NCBI RefSeq assembly: GCF_004331685.1
Contig: NZ_SJSM01000022.1
Location: 1-64,000, forward strand
DNA from: Pedobacter hiemivivus
GTDB lineage: Bacteria; Bacteroidota; Bacteroidia; Sphingobacteriales; Sphingobacteriaceae
Reading direction: 5' to 3'
DNA: 64,000 bases
Shown here: piece after piece, positions 42,870 through 53,100 of the stretch
How the letters are laid out: each line of letters starts with the position of its first letter
Position numbering within the stretch: position 1 is the stretch's first letter
The notes under the pieces: model-generated
Database searches by the model: none
What the model was told of the DNA's origin: nothing
What the model saw: the letters and a program-made list of their open reading frames with translations, nothing else
Translations under genes and position numbers: made by a program

Positions 42870-43490
42870 CTAAAATACTAACTTTTTTGCTAACTCTATT
42901 TCTGTTTTTGAAATGGTATGCAGTCTGCCCGGATATATTTTTACCGTCACATTTGCATTCATCTTTTTCATAATGCCTTCGCTCACCTCAACTCTTGAAA
43001 CCGGTACATGGGGATCTGGGTCGCCCGTGGTGATCAGTACCGGCGTTTTTTTAAAGTCGCCTTTGTAATTTTGCATGTTCAGCTCTTTGCCGATCAATCC
43101 GCCAGTAAAAGCTACTGCGCCTCCATATTTACCCGCATTTCTAGTGATGTATTCCAAAACTAAACAAGCCCCTTGGGAGAAACCGACAAAATAGATCTTC
43201 TCCTGCGGGATACCTGCGTTTTTAAGCTCAGCTACCAGAATTTTTAGGAGGGCTAACGCGGAATCTAATGCCGGTTGGTTTTCCATAACAGGTGCGAGAA
43301 AGCTATACGGGTACCAACTATGGTGGGTAGCCTGAGGAGCGAAGAGCGCCGCATCATCTATTTGTAGGTGATCATTAAGGGAGAGGATGTCTGCTGCAGA
43401 CGCTCCTCTTCCATGAATAAAGATAACGGCCTTTTTGGCGTCCGCTATTGGGACGCCGGCAGTCATGATATCTTTTTGATGTGTGTACAT
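42870..43490 (-). CDS. mhqD: MhqD-like phospholipase/carboxylesterase
   Basis: The 206-aa alpha/beta hydrolase has the nucleophile elbow GFSQGACL (Ser105), GDPDPHVPV with acid Asp159, and a C-terminal His191 (GRLHTIS). The oxyanion region FIHGRGASAADI is typical of the phospholipase/carboxylesterase family. Its start is one base after the stop of the mhqO-like gene, the same gene pair that detoxifies quinones in Bacillus. The true substrate is unknown. Confidence 0.8.
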   Translation of the reverse strand: MYTHQKDIMTAGVPIADAKKAVIFIHGRGASAADILSLNDHLQIDDAALFAPQATHHSWYPYSFLAPVMENQPALDSALALLKILVAELKNAGIPQEKIYFVGFSQGACLVLEYITRNAGKYGGAVAFTGGLIGKELNMQNYKGDFKKTPVLITTGDPDPHVPVSRVEVSEGIMKKMNANVTVKIYPGRLHTISKTEIELAKKLVF

Positions 43491-43491
43491 G

Positions 43492-44427
43492 TTAAGTTAA
43501 TTTTGGTAAAATATCTTCTATTTCTTCCCTGATACTTTCGTATTGGGCAGGTAATTTTAAGTTCTGACCTAGTTCTTCTAATGGTTCATCAATGGTGAAG
43601 CCTGGATTATCCGTCGCCAATTCGAAAAGCACGCCTCCTGGTTCGCGGAAATACAAAGAATAGAAGTAATTACGATCTATCTTTTCCGTGATGTTTAATC
43701 CCATTTCCACTATTTTATCCCTGAAGTACATCAATGTAGCTTCATCTTTTACCCTGAAGGCCACATGGTGTACAGATCCGCCGGCAACATGACCGATAGC
43801 TTCACCCGGAGCTTCAACCAGGTCGACAATATTCGCCTGCTCAACAGTATCAGTCACAAACCTTGAACGGTTAACTTCTGTTTCAGCTAATTTATAACCA
43901 AAGATATGCGTTAAGACGGCAGCCGTAGCCTCCATTTTATTGGTGGTAATGGTAATGTGGTGAAAACCATGAACCGCATTTTCTTTGCTCACTTCTTTCG
44001 TTTCCCATTGTGGGCGGCTATCTTTTACCTTAGCTTCCGTCAACTCAAATTTCAATCCATCGGGATCCAAAAAAGTAAGGTAACGCTCGCCAAACTTCAC
44101 AGCAGGTTTGTTGTAAATGACGTTGTGTAGCTCAAAGCGGTTTTGCCAAAAGTCTAAACTTCCAGCAGGAACGCTATAGCCGATTTCGGTCACCTGCTTT
44201 GTGCCTCTTCTGCCAGCTTGTATGCCTTCCCATGGGAAGAATGTTAAAATGCTTCCTGGTGTTCCTTTTTCATCTCCATAATAGAAGTGGTAGGTATGGG
44301 GATCATCAAAGTTTACAGTCTTTTTTATCAACCTTAATCCTAGTATTTTTGTGTAAAAATCATAGTTCTTTTTTGCATTGCCAGCTATTGCAGTAATGTG
44401 ATGTATTCCTAAAATTTCGTTCTTCAT
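43492..44427 (-). CDS. mhqO: MhqO-like ring-cleaving dioxygenase (glyoxalase fold)
   Basis: The 311-aa product has two VOC/glyoxalase modules (~5-150 and ~155-290). Metal-site residues are visible: GIHHITAIAG with the first His pair near 9-10, GFHHITITT at ~154 and GGSVHHVAFRVKD at ~220. Related enzymes open hydroquinone or catechol rings. It begins the operon mhqO-mhqD-like and is divergent from the barrel gene at 44498. Regulation by a quinone-sensing MarR or DUF24 repressor is expected but no such gene is present here. Confidence 0.85.
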   Translation of the reverse strand: MKNEILGIHHITAIAGNAKKNYDFYTKILGLRLIKKTVNFDDPHTYHFYYGDEKGTPGSILTFFPWEGIQAGRRGTKQVTEIGYSVPAGSLDFWQNRFELHNVIYNKPAVKFGERYLTFLDPDGLKFELTEAKVKDSRPQWETKEVSKENAVHGFHHITITTNKMEATAAVLTHIFGYKLAETEVNRSRFVTDTVEQANIVDLVEAPGEAIGHVAGGSVHHVAFRVKDEATLMYFRDKIVEMGLNITEKIDRNYFYSLYFREPGGVLFELATDNPGFTIDEPLEELGQNLKLPAQYESIREEIEDILPKLT

Positions 44428-44497
44428 TTTGCTTTATTTAAATTACAACACAAAATTACCTTTTCAATGTTTTACAAATCTTACCATAGATTAAGAA

Positions 44498-47035
44498 ATG
44501 ACTAAACTTCTCCTCTCTGCCATTTTATTGTTTGCAGGTTGCTATGCTGTCAAAGCACAGGACTCCGTTAGTGTAAGCATATATCCCAAATACGATAGAG
44601 TAAGTAAATTTCACCGCTTTTTGTTTGGAGAAAATTACAGAAAAGAATATGCGCTGCCGGTAAAGGTGCCAATTATTCGAATTTCAGTGATTAAAGGCGG
44701 TCTTACGCCAACACAACGGGGTGGCGGCAACCAGTCGCATTCCTTAAGATTGGTGGATAAACAGGGAAAAGAATGGGTGTTAAGAAGTGTAGAGAAGTTT
44801 CCGGAGATACTTTTACCACCGATATTGCGAAAAACATTTGCCGGTGTAGTGGTGAAAGACAATATGTCGGCCCAGAACCCTTTCTCGGCCTTGGTGGTGC
44901 CTGATATTGCGAAAGCTGTAAATGTACCACACAGTGATCCCATGATTGGTTGGGTAGTACCCGATGAAAAATTAGGAGAATATACTAAAGTATTTGCCAA
45001 TACCTTGTGTTTGCTCGAAGAAAGAGAGCCTGCCGGAGATACCGATAACTCCTTAAAAATGATGCGCAAGCTAAATGACAACAATGACAATGGTTACGAT
45101 GCCCCTTTGTTGTTAAGGGCAAAAGCTTTGGATGCTTTGTTGGGGGACTGGGACAGGCATGAGGATCAGTGGCGCTGGAAACCGGTAAAACGTGCGGATG
45201 GAACGACGGAATATCAGGCGATTCCCCGTGATCGGGACCAGGTTTTTTACTTGACAGAGGGCATCATCCCAAGATATGCACAGGCTTCCTGGCTCTTGCC
45301 GATGATTCAGGGCTATGAAAGAAACCTGCACAACATCAATTGGTTTTTTTGGGAGGGTAGGGAGATCTATAGCAAGTGGTTTGCCCAGTTAACCGAGGAA
45401 GAATGGACAAAGATTGTAAATGACTTTTGTAACGCGGTAACCGATGAGGTGATGGAAAAGGCCTTAAAGAAATTGCCGGAACCTGGATATTCATTAAGGC
45501 ATGATCAGCTGCTGGCGCAGATGAAAGAACGAAGGGCAAGATTGCCGAAAATGATGAATGAATATTATCATTTTATAAACCGCATTGTGGATGTACAGGC
45601 GACCAATAAAAATGAATTGGTTAAGATTACAGATGCACCTGGTAAGGCGCTTACTGTTACTATTCATAAAATTGCAAAGGATGGTGGGGTTAAGGATATT
45701 ATTTTTAACCGGACATTTGATCCGGCGGTGACCAAAGAAATCAGGCTGTATGTGAAGGATGGTAATGACAGCTTAATCTTGAATAACAACAGCTCAACGA
45801 TAAAATTGAGGATCATCGGAGCAGAGGGGCAAAAGGTATATCAGATAGAAAACGCCTATAGAAAAGTTCAGGTTTATGGTAAGGCTGACAATGTTACGTT
45901 TAGCGGAAATACAGGCAGGGCGTATAAAAAACTAGATAATGATACCTCGAATACCCATTTTGTCCCAACAGATTTGTATACCCGAACTACCTTGCTTTTA
46001 AATGCTGGTTACAACATCGACGATCGGGTATTGTTGGGTCTTTCTTATAAAATTGTGCAGCCAGGCTTCCGTAAGCTGCCCTATGGAAGTACACATTCCT
46101 TTTCTTTTTTACATTCTTTCGCGACTTCGGGCTTTAGGTTTAATTACAAGGCTGAGTTGTTTAAAGTCTTAGGTAAGGCCGATATTGTTTTGCAGGCTGA
46201 TGTTTTAGCTCCAGAAAATTCCCAGAACTTTTATGGCTTGGGCAATGAAAGTACTTTTAACAACACAGGAGATTTTGTGCGCTATTACCGGGCAAGGTTT
46301 AGCATATACCAGCTGGATCCGGCATTGAGGTGGTCATGGTCTAATTCTTCATTAAGTGTTGGTCCTTCTTTTCAATATTATAGTTACGACAAGAAAGACA
46401 ATGAAGGAAGGTTTATTACCCAGGTTCAGGAATTGAACTCGCCAGATAGTGCAACAATAACAAAAGATAAACTTTATGCTGGCTTGGTTGTTAATTACGT
46501 TAACAATACCCGAAATAGCGATATTTTACCTTCTGCCGGCACTTATTTAGAAGCACGTATGGCTGCATATAAAGGTTTAAATAACTTTTCTAACTCTATT
46601 GGTCAACTTACAGCGGCTTTTTCCATTTACAAAGACCTAAGCAAAGGGCGAAAAGTAGTACTTACTGATCGCATTGGTGCTGGTCTTACCATTGGTCAGC
46701 AGGCTTTTTACCAATCTCAGTTTATAGGTGGACAAGGCAATTTGTTGGGATATAGGGAATTTAGGTTTGGTGGACAGCATAGCCTTTATAATAATTTGGA
46801 GCTGCGGGTTAAGGTTGCTGATTTTATAAACTATATACTGCCGGGGCAATTTGGATTGATGGCTTTTCATGATGTGGGTAGGGTTTGGTTAAAAGGCGAA
46901 AAGTCGGATGTATGGCATCAGGGCTATGGTGGAGGCCTTTATTTTGCGCCAGCATCATTAGGCGTGTTTCGTTTTGTGATGGGCCATTCTAACGAAGGTT
47001 GGTACCCGTATGTGTCCCTGAGGTTCAGATATTAA
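44498..47035 (+). CDS. Outer-membrane barrel protein with kinase-like N-terminal domain
   Basis: The 845-aa product has a signal peptide (MTKLLLSAILLFAGCYAVKA) and a ~350-residue N-terminal region containing LRLVDKQGKEWVLRSVEK (83-100), GDWDRHEDQWRW (216-227) and AIPRDRDQVF (241-250). These correspond to the catalytic DRH and metal-binding D motifs of CotH/HipA/Fam20-type kinase folds. After a linker (~350-490) the C-terminal part (~495-845) is a BamA/TamA-type barrel with alternating strands, GGQGNLLGYREFRF and a final aromatic WYPYVSLRFRY. Seen: motifs and layout. Inferred: the domain is kinase-like; activity and substrate are unknown. Confidence 0.6.
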   Translation: MTKLLLSAILLFAGCYAVKAQDSVSVSIYPKYDRVSKFHRFLFGENYRKEYALPVKVPIIRISVIKGGLTPTQRGGGNQSHSLRLVDKQGKEWVLRSVEKFPEILLPPILRKTFAGVVVKDNMSAQNPFSALVVPDIAKAVNVPHSDPMIGWVVPDEKLGEYTKVFANTLCLLEEREPAGDTDNSLKMMRKLNDNNDNGYDAPLLLRAKALDALLGDWDRHEDQWRWKPVKRADGTTEYQAIPRDRDQVFYLTEGIIPRYAQASWLLPMIQGYERNLHNINWFFWEGREIYSKWFAQLTEEEWTKIVNDFCNAVTDEVMEKALKKLPEPGYSLRHDQLLAQMKERRARLPKMMNEYYHFINRIVDVQATNKNELVKITDAPGKALTVTIHKIAKDGGVKDIIFNRTFDPAVTKEIRLYVKDGNDSLILNNNSSTIKLRIIGAEGQKVYQIENAYRKVQVYGKADNVTFSGNTGRAYKKLDNDTSNTHFVPTDLYTRTTLLLNAGYNIDDRVLLGLSYKIVQPGFRKLPYGSTHSFSFLHSFATSGFRFNYKAELFKVLGKADIVLQADVLAPENSQNFYGLGNESTFNNTGDFVRYYRARFSIYQLDPALRWSWSNSSLSVGPSFQYYSYDKKDNEGRFITQVQELNSPDSATITKDKLYAGLVVNYVNNTRNSDILPSAGTYLEARMAAYKGLNNFSNSIGQLTAAFSIYKDLSKGRKVVLTDRIGAGLTIGQQAFYQSQFIGGQGNLLGYREFRFGGQHSLYNNLELRVKVADFINYILPGQFGLMAFHDVGRVWLKGEKSDVWHQGYGGGLYFAPASLGVFRFVMGHSNEGWYPYVSLRFRY

Positions 47036-47128
47036 ATTATGACTTATAATTAATAATTGCCATTTTTAGAATGAAAGAAAAGCTGTAATTTAGCGCCTCA
47101 TTTTATCAGATAGCAGGATTCGTTAATC

Positions 47129-47743
47129 ATGAAAAAAAACTTTATATCCAATTCGCGGGAGTCGATAAGGATGTTTAAGAACCCTTTGTTCGAAGCATTG
47201 TCTAAAGTACCTTATTATGTACCTCTAATAGTTTTTATACCTATTATTGGATATTTCCTTTGGTCGGCAATTGCTACCACTGGGGTATTGGCGCTTTTGC
47301 TGAATTTTTTTCTGGGCTTAATTGTTTGGACGCTTGTTGAGTATATCATGCACCGCTTTGTTTTCCATTTTTACCCTTCGTCTAAATGGGGCAAGCGCAT
47401 TCATTTTATATTTCATGGTGTACACCACGATTACCCAAATGATGCACAAAGATTAGTACTGCCACCTTCGGCAAGTATCCCTTTGGCAACTGCATTTTAT
47501 TTCCTTTTCAGGTGGTTATTGCCGATTGATATGTTAGACGGTCTCTTTGCCGGTTTCCTATTTGGCTACCTTTTTTATGACATTACCCATTATATGTTGC
47601 ACCACGCTAACTTTAAAAATGGGGTATGGAAAAAAATTAAGCATCACCATATGCTACATCATTATGATGACTCTACAAGAGGGTATGGGGTGACGTCTGC
47701 TTTATGGGATAAAATTTTCGGTTCAGATTTTCTGAAAAAATAA
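47129..47743 (+). CDS. Fatty acid hydroxylase / sterol desaturase family protein
   Basis: The 204-aa integral membrane protein carries the His clusters of the family: EYIMHRFVFH (71-80), HFIFHGVHHD (92-101), DITHYMLHH (151-159) and KHHHMLHHYDD (171-181). These bind a di-iron centre. It has four hydrophobic segments. Length and motif order match bacterial FA2H-like enzymes, which place a hydroxyl on the 2-position of fatty acids; in Bacteroidota this is relevant to sphingolipids. The substrate is inferred. Confidence 0.88.
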   Translation: MKKNFISNSRESIRMFKNPLFEALSKVPYYVPLIVFIPIIGYFLWSAIATTGVLALLLNFFLGLIVWTLVEYIMHRFVFHFYPSSKWGKRIHFIFHGVHHDYPNDAQRLVLPPSASIPLATAFYFLFRWLLPIDMLDGLFAGFLFGYLFYDITHYMLHHANFKNGVWKKIKHHHMLHHYDDSTRGYGVTSALWDKIFGSDFLKK

Positions 47744-47810
47744 ATTGCTTTAATTAGGGGAATATTTTACTTTTAGCAGCAACACACAACCTCTAATTAT
47801 TACACAAGAA

Positions 47811-48161
47811 ATGAAAAGAACCTTAATTTTTTCAAGCTGCCTTGCTATCGGCTTGTTAAGCAGTGAATTAGCGAAGAGTCAAGCGCCGAAAGACGTAGAA
47901 GCAGGTAAATTATTGATTTCAAAATCAGATTGCTTTGCTTGTCATAAACCAGAAGGCAAGTTGGTAGGACCATCTTATGCAGATATTGCTAAAAAATATA
48001 CGCCTACAGAAGCTAATGTTACCAAATTATCGGCAAAAGTACTTAAAGGTGGTAGCGGCGTTTGGGGTGCAATCCCTATGGCTGGCCATCCTAATGTGAG
48101 TCAGGCTGATGCAAAAAAGATGGTAAAATATATTTTGTCTTTAGCACCTGCAAAGAAATAA
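47811..48161 (+). CDS. Small periplasmic c-type cytochrome
   Basis: The 116-aa product has a signal peptide (MKRTLIFSSCLAIGLLSSEL), the haem-binding motif CFACH (41-45) and a downstream Met90 in GAIPMAGHP as the axial ligand. The end ADAKKMVKYILSLAPAKK is the usual C-terminal helix. It is similar to cytochrome c551/552-type monohaem proteins that shuttle electrons to terminal oxidases. It is preceded by the hydroxylase gene with a 67-base gap and followed by a palindromic terminator. Confidence 0.9.
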   Translation: MKRTLIFSSCLAIGLLSSELAKSQAPKDVEAGKLLISKSDCFACHKPEGKLVGPSYADIAKKYTPTEANVTKLSAKVLKGGSGVWGAIPMAGHPNVSQADAKKMVKYILSLAPAKK

Positions 48162-48205
48162 GGCTATCGTCATAACGAAAACGACAGCACAAAAAGGGCG
48201 TTTGA

Positions 48206-48242
48206 TAAATCGGTCGTCATAAAAAGGATGACGACCGATTTA
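48206..48242. terminator. Perfect 15-bp palindrome, likely terminator
   Basis: TAAATCGGTCGTCAT (48206-48220) and ATGACGACCGATTTA (48228-48242) pair exactly around a 7-base loop. It stops the cytochrome transcript before the sigma gene. The GTCGTCAT core resembles the dispersed repeats at 355 and 31784. Confidence 0.65.
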
Positions 48243-48282
48243 AACAAAATGACGAATCCCTAGACCCCTTGAATTTTGAATT

Positions 48283-48846
48283 ATGGGATTATACAGCAAT
48301 CTTACAGATCAAGAGCTGTCGGGCTTGTTAAAGTCGGGCAACCCAACTGTATTTGCTGAGATTTATAACAGGTACAAGGCAGTGCTGTACTTGCATGCCT
48401 ATCGAATGATTCAGAATAGGGAAGAAGCAAAGGATGTTGTTCAGGAACTTTTTGCTGCCATCTGGGCAAATCATGAAAAGTTGATCATTAAAACCACCTT
48501 ATCTGCCTACCTCTATGGCGCGATCAGAAATCGCATTCTCGATGTGATTGCCCATCAAAAGATTGTTTTAAAATACACAGATACCTTGCAAAGCTTTTTA
48601 GAAGCTGGAGAATCTGTTACAGATGATCAAATCAGGGAAAAGGAGTTGACGGCGATCATTGAAACGGAAATCAGTTTGATGCCCCCGAAAATGCGGGAAG
48701 TGTTTGAGCTGAGCCGGCAGCAGGACCTATCTCATAAACAAATTGCTGCTCAATTGAATATTTCCGATAAGACCGTGAAAAAGCAGGTGAGTAAAGCAAT
48801 TAAGCTCCTTCGCCTGAAAATAAATTTATTGTTAACTTTTTTTTAA
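48283..48846 (+). CDS. ECF RNA polymerase sigma-70 factor
   Basis: The 187-aa product has region 2 (~23-95; FAEIYNRYKAVLYLHAYRMI, DVVQELFAAIWANHEK) and region 4 (~125-180; LMPPKMREVFELSRQQDLSH, KQIAAQLNISDKTVKKQVSK). It starts a five-gene run sigma-FecR-SusC-SusD-M16. The FecR gene 69 bases on is its presumed anti-sigma. Confidence 0.95.
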   Translation: MGLYSNLTDQELSGLLKSGNPTVFAEIYNRYKAVLYLHAYRMIQNREEAKDVVQELFAAIWANHEKLIIKTTLSAYLYGAIRNRILDVIAHQKIVLKYTDTLQSFLEAGESVTDDQIREKELTAIIETEISLMPPKMREVFELSRQQDLSHKQIAAQLNISDKTVKKQVSKAIKLLRLKINLLLTFF

Positions 48847-48915
48847 GTTACAGTACTACCAGTAGTATACTTGTCCGTCTTACGTGTATAAAGGGATTAA
48901 TTTTCTTTTAACCGT

Positions 48916-50055
48916 ATGAAGAACAATAAAGCAAAAGCACTTTTAGCACAATATAAAAAAGGTAAGGTTAGTCCGCAGGAACGGGCTGAACTCGAAACCT
49001 GGTATAACCAACAGGCAGTACAAAATCCATCCTTAAAGGATCACCATGATTTTGCTGGGGCCTTAAATGAACTGGATGAGGCATTCCCTTTTCACACCCT
49101 TACTAAACCAGTTAAGACCTATCGTTGGACATTCGTGGCTTCGGCAGCGGCTGTGATCCTCTGTTTAAGTATTGGACTTTATTTTTATATGGATAAAGCC
49201 GGTGCCGGCAAACAATTGCAATTCGCAAACGACATCAAGCCGGGAGGAAATAAAGCGTTTTTAACATTGGCTGATGGTTCAAAGATATCCCTTACCGATG
49301 CCCTTGATGGAGCGGTTGCTGAACAAGCAGGGGTTAGCATTACTAAAACTAAAGATGGGCAGCTGATTTATACCCTGGCACAACAGGATGGGGCTGTAGA
49401 TAGGAATGCGGGATTTAATACCATCGAAACACCCAGAGGCGGACAATATCAGATTAAACTTCCTGACGGTACGCAGGTATGGCTCAACGCATCTTCATCT
49501 TTAAAATATCCAGCGGTATTTACTGGAACTACTCGTACTGTAGAATTAAAAGGGGAGGCTTATTTTGAAGTAGCGAAGGATAAACACAGGCCATTTAAGT
49601 TGCGCTCGGGCAAGCAGGACTTAATGGTTTTGGGTACACATTTTAATGTTAGTGCCTATGCCGATGACAGTCAGGTTAAAACTACCTTATTGGAAGGATC
49701 GGTGCAAGTTACTGGGGCTGAAGGCTCGTTATCGGGAAAAGATCTGATCCTTAAACCTGGTCAGCAATCACAATTTTCAGCTGCAGGCTTAACCGTTAAA
49801 ACGGCTGATACCGAAGAGGCCGTAGCCTGGAAGAACGGCTATTTCAAATTTAATGATGAGGATATTGCAACGATTTTAAAGAAAGTATCGCGGTGGTACG
49901 ATGTAGATATACAGTATAAAGGGAAAATGACGGATAAGATTTTTAACGGGAAAGTTTCGCGTTATGGTAATGTTTCGGAAGTACTTCAGATTTTACAATT
50001 AACAGGGGCTATTCAATTTAAAATAGAAGGAAGGAGGATCATCGCTATGCCATAA
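48916..50055 (+). CDS. FecR-family anti-sigma factor with DUF4974 domain
   Basis: The 379-aa product has a cytoplasmic N-terminal segment (~1-60), a membrane helix (~74-92; FVASAAAVILCLSIGLYFYM), a FecR domain (~170-290; IETPRGGQYQIKLPDGTQVW, GEAYFEVAKDKHRPFKLRSG) and DUF4974 (~310-379; NGYFKFNDEDIATILKKVSR). It transmits the signal from the SusC STN domain to the sigma factor. Confidence 0.95.
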   Translation: MKNNKAKALLAQYKKGKVSPQERAELETWYNQQAVQNPSLKDHHDFAGALNELDEAFPFHTLTKPVKTYRWTFVASAAAVILCLSIGLYFYMDKAGAGKQLQFANDIKPGGNKAFLTLADGSKISLTDALDGAVAEQAGVSITKTKDGQLIYTLAQQDGAVDRNAGFNTIETPRGGQYQIKLPDGTQVWLNASSSLKYPAVFTGTTRTVELKGEAYFEVAKDKHRPFKLRSGKQDLMVLGTHFNVSAYADDSQVKTTLLEGSVQVTGAEGSLSGKDLILKPGQQSQFSAAGLTVKTADTEEAVAWKNGYFKFNDEDIATILKKVSRWYDVDIQYKGKMTDKIFNGKVSRYGNVSEVLQILQLTGAIQFKIEGRRIIAMP

Positions 50056-50091
50056 TCTTTACAAACAGAGCGGTGAAGCAGAACAAAAATA

Positions 50092-50122
50092 ATCAGGAAC
50101 CGACGGCGAATCGGAACCTGAT
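50092..50122 (+). promoter_or_regulatory. Hairpin between FecR and SusC genes
   Basis: ATCAGG (50092-50097) pairs with CCTGAT (50117-50122) and inside it CCGA (50100-50103) pairs with TCGG (50111-50114). No T-run follows. It lies in the 137-base gap before SusC and could attenuate transcription or stabilise the SusC message. Confidence 0.45.
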
Positions 50123-50192
50123 CTATATCTGGCTTTACTCAAATTATAGCTTGAACTAATAAATCGATTGATCAACCAGACCAAACAAAAGT

Positions 50193-53100
50193 ATGAATTT
50201 TTATATTCAAACCTCCTTGTGCTACGATAAGAAATCGGAGCCTTGGATAAAATGCACCAGGAAGATAATTATGCGAATTAACCTAATCGCTTTTTTCATT
50301 GCCTTGGCCTGTTTCCAGGTTTCGGCTTCCAGTTTTGCACAAAAGATTACGCTTAAGCAAAAGAATGCTGCACTTACTGATGCCCTTCGCGTCATAGAAG
50401 CACAAAGCGGTTATTACATCTTTTACAATACGCCTATGCTGCGGGATGCAGCCCCCGTGAATGTGAACCTTAAAAATGCAAGTTTAGATCAAGCCCTTAA
50501 GGCTTTGCTGGACGGACAGTTGTTTACGTATGCGATTATTGACCGTACAGTAGTGATACAGCGTAAGGAAAGGGTGTTGATGGATGTGCTGCGGGACTAT
50601 TTTAGAGCCATCAATATCCGGGGGCGAGTATTGGATGAGGGCGGTCAGCCCTTGGCTGGTGCGTCCGTAAAAATTAAAGGCAGCAATAGAGTGGTGATGA
50701 CCAACGGCGAAGGCCTGTTTGAGCTGAGGGGGGTAGATGAAAAAGCCATTATTGTGATCTCCTTTATAGGCTATGAACCGAAAGAGCTACGAGCGGATAG
50801 TGATTTGACCAACATTAAGCTAATTCTTACCAGTAGTAAACTGGAAGAAGTAATGGTGAGCACAGGTTATCAAACCTTGCCAAAGGAACGCGCAACAGGA
50901 TCATTTAGCGTGGTGCCCAGAGAAACTTTAAAGAGAAGAATGGAAACCAATTTGCTGGATAGGATTGAAGGTTCGGTACCAGGCCTCTTTATGAAAAACG
51001 GCGACATTAACATTCGCGGGGTATCTACCTTGTATGGCAATCGCACTCCGCTTTATGTGGTTGACGGATTTCCTTACGAAGGAAGTACCAATTATTTAAT
51101 TAATGATGATATAGCAGATATTTATGTGCTAAAAGATGCAGCGGCAGCTTCTATATATGGTAGTCGCGCTGCAAACGGGGTAATCGTGATTACCACCAAA
51201 AAAGGATCACCGGGAAAGACGAGGATCAGTTACAGCAACAGCTTTTTCATTACACCACTTCCTGATGTATCCTACTTCAATTTTATGAATGCGAAGGAAA
51301 CGGTGGATTTGCAGCAAGAATTGTTTAATCTGACACACCACGATTACTCGGATTACATCAAGCGTACCGCTCAGCCTAAAGCCATTGAAGCCTTATACCT
51401 AAATAAATATGAGGGCTTATCCGATGATCAGTTAAATGCAACATTGAACAAATTAAGAGGTTTGGACAATAGATCGCAGTTAGAAGGCTTATTGATGCAG
51501 AAGCAATTCAAACAACAACATAATTTCTCCGTTTCGGGAGGGAATGAAGTGCATGAGTTTAGACTTTCTGCGAATTATACCCGCAATAGCGGATATAATA
51601 TTGGCAGCAATAGCAATGAGATCAATTTGAACCTAAATGAGAACGTTAGAATTTCAAAATGGTTAACTGCGGGTGTAAATATGACGACTTATTTTAGTGA
51701 CAATAAATTTTCGCCGATTAATGCTTTAGGGTATTACAGATCGGCAATGCCTTATGAAATGCTGCAGGATGAAAATGGAGAGAATTTACGTTGGAATTAC
51801 CGCAAGTCATCTTATGAGATTGAACGCTTAATAGGATTGGGCTTGCATGATGAGTCTTTTAACCCCTTAAATGAGCTGGATAAATTTGATGGTTTGGGGA
51901 AGTCTAACTACGTAAGACTGAATGGAAATGTTAACGCTAAAATTATAAAGGGGCTCTCTTTGGATTTAAAATATCAGATCGAAAAAGGGGGCAATTATAG
52001 CAAAAGCTATTACAAGAAAACAGCATATACGGTAAAGAACATGGTCAATGATGCGACAAAGATGGAAAATGGAGTAGCAGAATTGAACGTGCCTAATGGT
52101 GGACAGATTTATGAAGGTAGGGGAGATTCCCGTAGTTATACTGCGCGTGCTCAGCTAAACTTTGATCGTCAGATCGCAGCTAAGCACCATACTACATCAT
52201 TAATTGGTATGGAGCAGAGAAGTGTAATGGGCTCCTCAACTAATACCCATCGGATGGGTTATGATGACAATAACCTGAGGTATGTTCCTGTAAATGCAGT
52301 GGATCTGGCCAAAATACCGGGTACAGAGTCGGTAAATGACGAATTTAGTTACGATGAAACTCAAAACAATAATTTTGGTGCTTATGAAGATCGATTTGTA
52401 TCTGTATATGCCAATGTAGGGCATACTTATAACGATAGATACAACATCACTGGTAGTGTACGTATTGATGATTCGAACTTATTTGGCGCAGACCCAAAAT
52501 ATCGTCACCAACCTCTATGGAGTGTAGGTGCAAGCTGGCAATTGAGCAAAGAGTCGTTTATGAAAAATATACGTTGGCTGAATAATCTGAGTTTGCGTGC
52601 TACTTATGGTTTAAATGGTAATGTGGCCCAAGGTGTTGGTCCTTATTTACAGGCCACAACGATTTATAATATGGAAGCCGAAGCCATGGCCACGCTAATT
52701 ACAAATCCGCCGAATAAATCTTTAAGGTGGGAAAGTACAGCAGTAACCAATATTGGGCTTGATTTCTCGATTCTTAACGATCGCATATCTGGATCAATTG
52801 ATTTGTATGGTAGAAAGAGTACCGATTTATTGGGCGAAAGAGAGACCGATCCAACCAATGCTTTTGGAACTGCATTGGTCAATTACGGGAGTCTATACAA
52901 TCGTGGAATTGAATTGGGATTAAACTCAACAATCATTAAGAGTGATAATTTTAGCTGGAATACCAATGTAAGTTTGAGTTTCAACAAAAACAGAATGACC
53001 GAGATTAGTACCAGACACGAGACGGTGTATGGTTATACGGATGGTGGCGGAATAGAAAAGGTGGGTTATCCGATGAGTAGCTTGTTTAACTTTAAGTGGG

